From Cellvibrionales bacterium UBA2511 (lineage in GTDB: Bacteria > Pseudomonadota > Gammaproteobacteria > Pseudomonadales > Porticoccaceae): DNA of 9,476 nucleotides. Where the stretch lies: the NCBI GenBank assembly GCA_002341315.1, contig DDNV01000072.1, positions 43,271 to 52,746 on the forward strand. Reading direction: 5' to 3'. The position numbers and the translations under genes are program-made. Under the pieces are notes generated by a model that worked only from the letters and a program-made list of their open reading frames with translations, was not told the DNA's origin and ran no database searches. Each line of letters opens with the position of its first letter. Position 1 is the first letter of the stretch. Below, in pieces: positions 6,949-9,476 of this stretch.

Positions 6949-7680
6949 TTATTTTTGCGTATTGACGGCGTGCAGACCGCATTCCTTCATTGTAGCTTCT
7001 TCCCACCACCAACGACCCTCGCGCTCATGCTGGCCGGGGCCGATTGCGCGTGTACAGGGTTCGCAGCCGATACTGATATAGCCGCGGTCATGTAATTCGT
7101 TATAGGGCACGTTATTGGAGCGAATGTATGCCCAGACCTGATTTGAGGACCAGTTGGCCAGTGGGTTGAATTTGGTCAGGGTGTCATCGGGCCGGGCAAA
7201 TGCCTTGTCGTCCTGAATCACAGGGATAGCTGTGCGAGTGCCGGGGCTCTGGTCGCGACGCTGACCGGTTACCCAAGCGTCTACTGTCAGCAATTTACGG
7301 CGCAGGGGACCAATCTTACGGATACTGCAGCACTCTTTGTGACCGTCGCGGTAAAAACTGAAAAGTCCTTTCTCTCGCACCATATTATTGACGGCGTAGG
7401 CATCGGGAAAAACCACATCGATTTGGATGCCGTAATGCTCCCGGACCTTTTCGATAAAGCGGTAGGTTTCGGCATGCAGGCGACCCGTGTCGAGGGAAAA
7501 AACCTGTACTTTCTCCGGGTTGATCCTGTGCGCCATATCAATCAGTACAACATCCTCCGCACCACTGAATGAGATGGCAATATTGTCAAATTGCTCAAGG
7601 GCGTAGGCAATAATCTCCTGGGGAGACTGATTGGATAATTCCCGATCAAGATCAAGAGTGTTCAGAAGGTTTGCAGTCAT
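6949..7680 (-). CDS. cysH: Assimilatory APS reductase (4Fe-4S, thioredoxin-dependent)
   Basis: The enzyme reduces adenosine 5'-phosphosulfate to sulfite and AMP (EC 1.8.4.10) in sulfate assimilation, with thioredoxin or glutaredoxin as reductant. The 243-residue product has the PP-loop SFSGAEDV (37-44), SLDTGRLH (62-69), and the two cysteine pairs that bind a 4Fe-4S cluster: ECCSIRK (C117, C118) and GCEPC (C206, C209). The catalytic cysteine is C234 in KECGLH. The cluster cysteines mark the APS-using form, unlike the cluster-free PAPS reductase of enteric bacteria, so APS kinase would not be needed for this step. [11 protein letters not shown] and [12 protein letters not shown] match the Pseudomonas enzyme. 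Translation starts at the ATG at 7678-7680; the five bases before it, CCTCC on the coding strand, are opposite in sense to a ribosome site, and only GAG a little further up can serve. CysB activation is expected from knowledge of cys regulons. Confidence 0.96.
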   Translation of the reverse strand: MTANLLNTLDLDRELSNQSPQEIIAYALEQFDNIAISFSGAEDVVLIDMAHRINPEKVQVFSLDTGRLHAETYRFIEKVREHYGIQIDVVFPDAYAVNNMVREKGLFSFYRDGHKECCSIRKIGPLRRKLLTVDAWVTGQRRDQSPGTRTAIPVIQDDKAFARPDDTLTKFNPLANWSSNQVWAYIRSNNVPYNELHDRGYISIGCEPCTRAIGPGQHEREGRWWWEEATMKECGLHAVNTQK

Positions 7681-7733
7681 GGAGGTTACTCAATATTCTC
7701 AATAAGTTAGAGGGGTTGTCCTCAAAGTCGCGC

Positions 7734-7762
7734 ATCATACCAAAGCCACCACTAAAGCAAAA
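7734..7762 (-). promoter_or_regulatory. Candidate CysB-dependent promoter of cysH
   Basis: On the minus strand, TTTTGC (7762-7757) and TATGAT (7739-7734) are 17 bases apart. The -10 matches the consensus at five of six positions, while the -35 is weak. Transcription would begin roughly 45-55 bases before the cysH ATG. AT-rich sequence directly upstream (about 7763-7800) fits a LysR-type activator site. Confidence 0.35.
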
Positions 7763-7857
7763 ATAATCAGAAACTATAACCTTCATCGATATGGCTATTA
7801 AAAATCTGTAAAAGGATGTTTCCCCTGCCTGTGGAGCTATCAAAAGCCTTGCAACTT

Positions 7858-7869
7858 TATTGCGCAATA
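7858..7869. repeat. Perfect 12-base palindrome upstream of thrH
   Basis: TATTGC and its exact complement GCAATA meet without a spacer. The site ends 61 bases before the thrH start codon, where an operator would be expected. I do not recognise it as a known regulator's site, and a 12-base palindrome can occur by chance. Confidence 0.35.
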
Positions 7870-7930
7870 TCCCTGAAATCGTTAGAGTGGCGCGGTCTTG
7901 TTTTGGTCTCGCACGATTAAGGGTGGCATT

Positions 7931-8548
7931 GTGGAAATCGCTTGTTTGGATCTTGAAGGAGTACTGATTCCTGAAATATGGATTGCCTTTGCCGAGAAAA
8001 CCGGTATTGAGGCGCTCAAGCGTACGACCCGGGATGAACCGGATTACGATGTGCTGATGCGTTACCGTCTGGATATTCTGGACCGACACGGTCTGGGGCT
8101 TAAGGAGATCCAAGAGGTGATAGCTACGCTATCGCCCCTTGAGGGCGCGCGCGAGTTTGTTGACTGGCTGCGGGAACGCTTCCAGGTGGTGATTCTCTCT
8201 GATACTTTTTATGAGTTCGCCCAGCCCTTGATGCGTCAGTTGGGATTTCCCGCTTTGCTATGTCACAAACTGGAAACAGATGAGGACGGTCGCGTAGTTA
8301 ATTACCACTTGCGGCAGGCCAACCCGAAGCGCCAGGCGATTGTCGGCTTTAAAAGCATGTACTACCGGACTATTGCTGCCGGTGACTCCTATAACGATAC
8401 GACCATGCTGGCAGAGGCCGATGCCGGTATCCTGTTTCATGCACCTCAGAATGTGATTGAGCAATTTCCGCAATTTCCGGCTGTCCATACATTTGAGGCG
8501 CTCAAACAGGAATTTATCAAAGCCAGTGTCCGGGACCTTAGCCTGTAG
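7931..8548 (+). CDS. thrH: ThrH: phosphoserine phosphatase / homoserine phosphotransferase
   Basis: ThrH is a HAD-family enzyme that, in P. aeruginosa, dephosphorylates phosphoserine and can pass the phosphate to homoserine. It so serves serine synthesis and can bypass homoserine kinase for threonine. The GTG start gives 205 residues, the length of Pseudomonas ThrH, and an N-terminus MEIACLDLEGVLIPEIW that matches it. Motif I is DLEG with the nucleophile D7; the DxE spacing is typical of ThrH rather than SerB. Motif II is ILSDT (S90), the lysine motif is PKRQ (K133), and motif III is GDSYNDTTM (D152, D156). AAGGGTGG at 7919-7926 is the ribosome site; a TTG at 7898 in the same frame is rejected. 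The gene ends five bases before the converging pabB stop. Its position beside cysH makes biological sense, since serine is the precursor of cysteine. Confidence 0.95.
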   Translation: MEIACLDLEGVLIPEIWIAFAEKTGIEALKRTTRDEPDYDVLMRYRLDILDRHGLGLKEIQEVIATLSPLEGAREFVDWLRERFQVVILSDTFYEFAQPLMRQLGFPALLCHKLETDEDGRVVNYHLRQANPKRQAIVGFKSMYYRTIAAGDSYNDTTMLAEADAGILFHAPQNVIEQFPQFPAVHTFEALKQEFIKASVRDLSL

Positions 8549-8553
8549 GGAGT

Positions 8554-9476
8554 CTATCCAGTGGGGCCATCCGGCTCGATAAGCACTCGGATCTTGTCCA
8601 GAATTTCCTGGAATTCACTTTCGGCATTTGAGTCGGCCACGATGCCGCCACCTCCCCAGCAGTGCAGTCTGTCGCCATCGGCCAGGATTGTGCGGATGGC
8701 GATGTTGGTATCCATTCGGCCTGTGCTGCTGATGTAGCCAATACTGCCGCAATACACCGAGCGGCGACAGGTTTCCAGTGCTTCGATGATTTCCATAGCG
8801 CGTTTTTTCGGTGCGCCAGTGATAGAGCCTCCGGGAAAACAACCTCGTAACAGTGACAGCGGTGATTCACCGTCACGGAGCTTTCCGGTCACCGTGCTGA
8901 CCAGGTGATGTACGTTGGGAAAGCTTTCAAGCGCAAATAGCTTTGGTACCCGAATCGAGCCTGGCTGACAGGTTTTCCCGAGATCATTGCGCAGCAAATC
9001 GACAATCATCAGATTTTCAGCCCGATTTTTGGTACTGTTCATCAACTCGATAGCATTTTGTTGATCCTCTTCCACCGTTCTGCCCCGTCTGGCAGTACCC
9101 TTGATAGGCTTGGTTTCCACCTGTCCGGCAGAGAGCTTCAGAAACCGCTCGGGGGAAAAGCTTAATACAGCCTGATTGCGTTTTCCGAACTGATAATAGC
9201 AACTGTAGGGTGAAGGCAATATCCGTCGTAGTACTCTGTATAGATGCCAGCTATCACCTTGGTATTTCGCTGAAAAATGCCGGGCGAGATTCACCTGATA
9301 GCAATCACCCTGAGCGATATACGCCTTGATTTGGCTGACAGCATTCAGGTAAGCATCTCTGCTCATTGAGGGCTCAAACGGATTTGTCTCTCCGCGATCA
9401 CTTTCCGGGAGACTTTCTCCATTGTCGGCCTGTTTTAGCCGCTTCGAGACACTTTCACGAAGAGTGGCCGGGCAAT
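8554..9476 (-). CDS. pabB: Aminodeoxychorismate synthase component I (5' end outside window)
   Basis: PabB, with the glutamine amidotransferase PabA, aminates chorismate to 4-amino-4-deoxychorismate for folate synthesis. The frame is open through the right edge, giving about 306 C-terminal residues of a protein usually near 450; the N-terminal part is not in the window. The chorismate-binding domain starts at about the Met codon at 9364-9366 (SRDAYLNAVSQIKAYI, then GDCYQVNL). It contains SPERFL, PIKGTARRGRT, MIVDLLRNDLGK, HHLVSTVTGKL, FPGGSITGAPKKRAMEII and GGGIVADS. PIKGT is decisive: its lysine is the PabB active-site residue, whereas anthranilate synthase TrpE usually has PIAGT there. The Met at 9364-9366 is internal, not the start, because the upstream frame is open and reads as a polar linker (ESLPESDRGETNPFEP). 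The thrH-pabB neighbourhood matches Pseudomonas. Confidence 0.95.
   Translation of the reverse strand, partial: CPATLRESVSKRLKQADNGESLPESDRGETNPFEPSMSRDAYLNAVSQIKAYIAQGDCYQVNLARHFSAKYQGDSWHLYRVLRRILPSPYSCYYQFGKRNQAVLSFSPERFLKLSAGQVETKPIKGTARRGRTVEEDQQNAIELMNSTKNRAENLMIVDLLRNDLGKTCQPGSIRVPKLFALESFPNVHHLVSTVTGKLRDGESPLSLLRGCFPGGSITGAPKKRAMEIIEALETCRRSVYCGSIGYISSTGRMDTNIAIRTILADGDRLHCWGGGGIVADSNAESEFQEILDKIRVLIEPDGPTG

Larger units (their letters stand above)
7681..7930. promoter_or_regulatory. Divergent region between cysH and thrH
   Basis: The 250 bases hold no convincing gene. A leftward promoter candidate for cysH has -10 TATGAT (7734-7739, minus strand) with TTTTGC (7757-7762) 17 bases upstream as a poor -35. 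A poor -35 is normal for activator-dependent promoters. The next 30 bases upstream are AT-rich and could carry CysB sites. On the thrH side, a perfect 12-base palindrome lies at 7858-7869. I see no strong consensus promoter for thrH. Confidence 0.4.

Noticed and set aside
6949..7680. CysH as a PAPS reductase
   Set aside because: The paired cysteines C117/C118 and C206/C209 bind a 4Fe-4S cluster and are absent from PAPS reductases.
7652..8113. Open minus-strand frame of 153 codons spanning the cysH-thrH gap
   Set aside because: It overlaps the cysH start and the conserved thrH N-terminus, has no motif, and would remove the only promoter space for both genes.
7931..8548. Classical phosphoserine phosphatase SerB
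   Set aside because: Length of 205 residues, the DLEG first motif and near identity of the N-terminus to Pseudomonas ThrH favour ThrH.
8554..9476. Anthranilate synthase TrpE
   Set aside because: The PIKGT motif and the thrH-pabB context point to PabB.

Overview
The window looks like ordinary chromosome from a gammaproteobacterium of moderate GC content. The block cysB / small CxxC protein / cysH / thrH / pabB (5555-9476) has the same gene order that I recall from Pseudomonas (PA1754-PA1758 in P. aeruginosa). The individual proteins are also close to the Pseudomonas and marine-gammaproteobacterial forms: a 4Fe-4S APS reductase CysH, a 205-residue ThrH and a CysB with Thr100/Thr102. I cannot fix the genus. 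I see no rRNA, tRNA, CRISPR array, insertion sequence, integrase or phage gene.

Layout. Positions 1-83 may be the tail of an unrecognised + strand gene. yajC (159-494) is followed by a strong Rho-independent terminator (498-523). Only four bases later, a D-cysteine desulfhydrase/ACC-deaminase-family PLP enzyme begins (528-1544), and 14 bases after it an AGCS Na+/alanine symporter (1559-2887). A DUF411 metal-binding-type lipoprotein (2916-3437) faces these genes on the minus strand. A roughly 300-base non-coding region rich in short inverted repeats (3438-3740) leads into a 5'-nucleotidase related to eukaryotic cN-I (3741-4646), which converges on a TSUP/TauE-type permease (4652-5440). The permease gene is transcribed away from cysB (5555-6529) across a 114-base AT-rich region. 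Facing cysB on the minus strand is a two-gene operon of cysH (6949-7680) and a thioredoxin-like CxxC protein (6599-6934). A 250-base divergent region separates cysH from thrH (7931-8548). thrH converges with pabB (8554 to the right edge), whose N-terminal part lies outside the window.

How the genes work together. The right two thirds centre on sulfur and serine/cysteine metabolism. CysB is the sulfur-limitation activator, CysH reduces APS to sulfite, and the CxxC protein may serve CysH. The TSUP permease could move a sulfur oxyanion, and ThrH can make serine, the carbon skeleton of cysteine. At the left, the PLP enzyme and the amino-acid symporter form a plausible uptake-and-degradation pair for a small amino acid, possibly a D-amino acid.

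I found no clearly undescribed multi-gene system. The best leads are the CxxC partner of APS reductase, the terminator jammed against the start of the PLP-enzyme gene (which also lacks a Shine-Dalgarno sequence), yajC without secD/secF, and the inverted-repeat-rich control region ahead of the 5'-nucleotidase.
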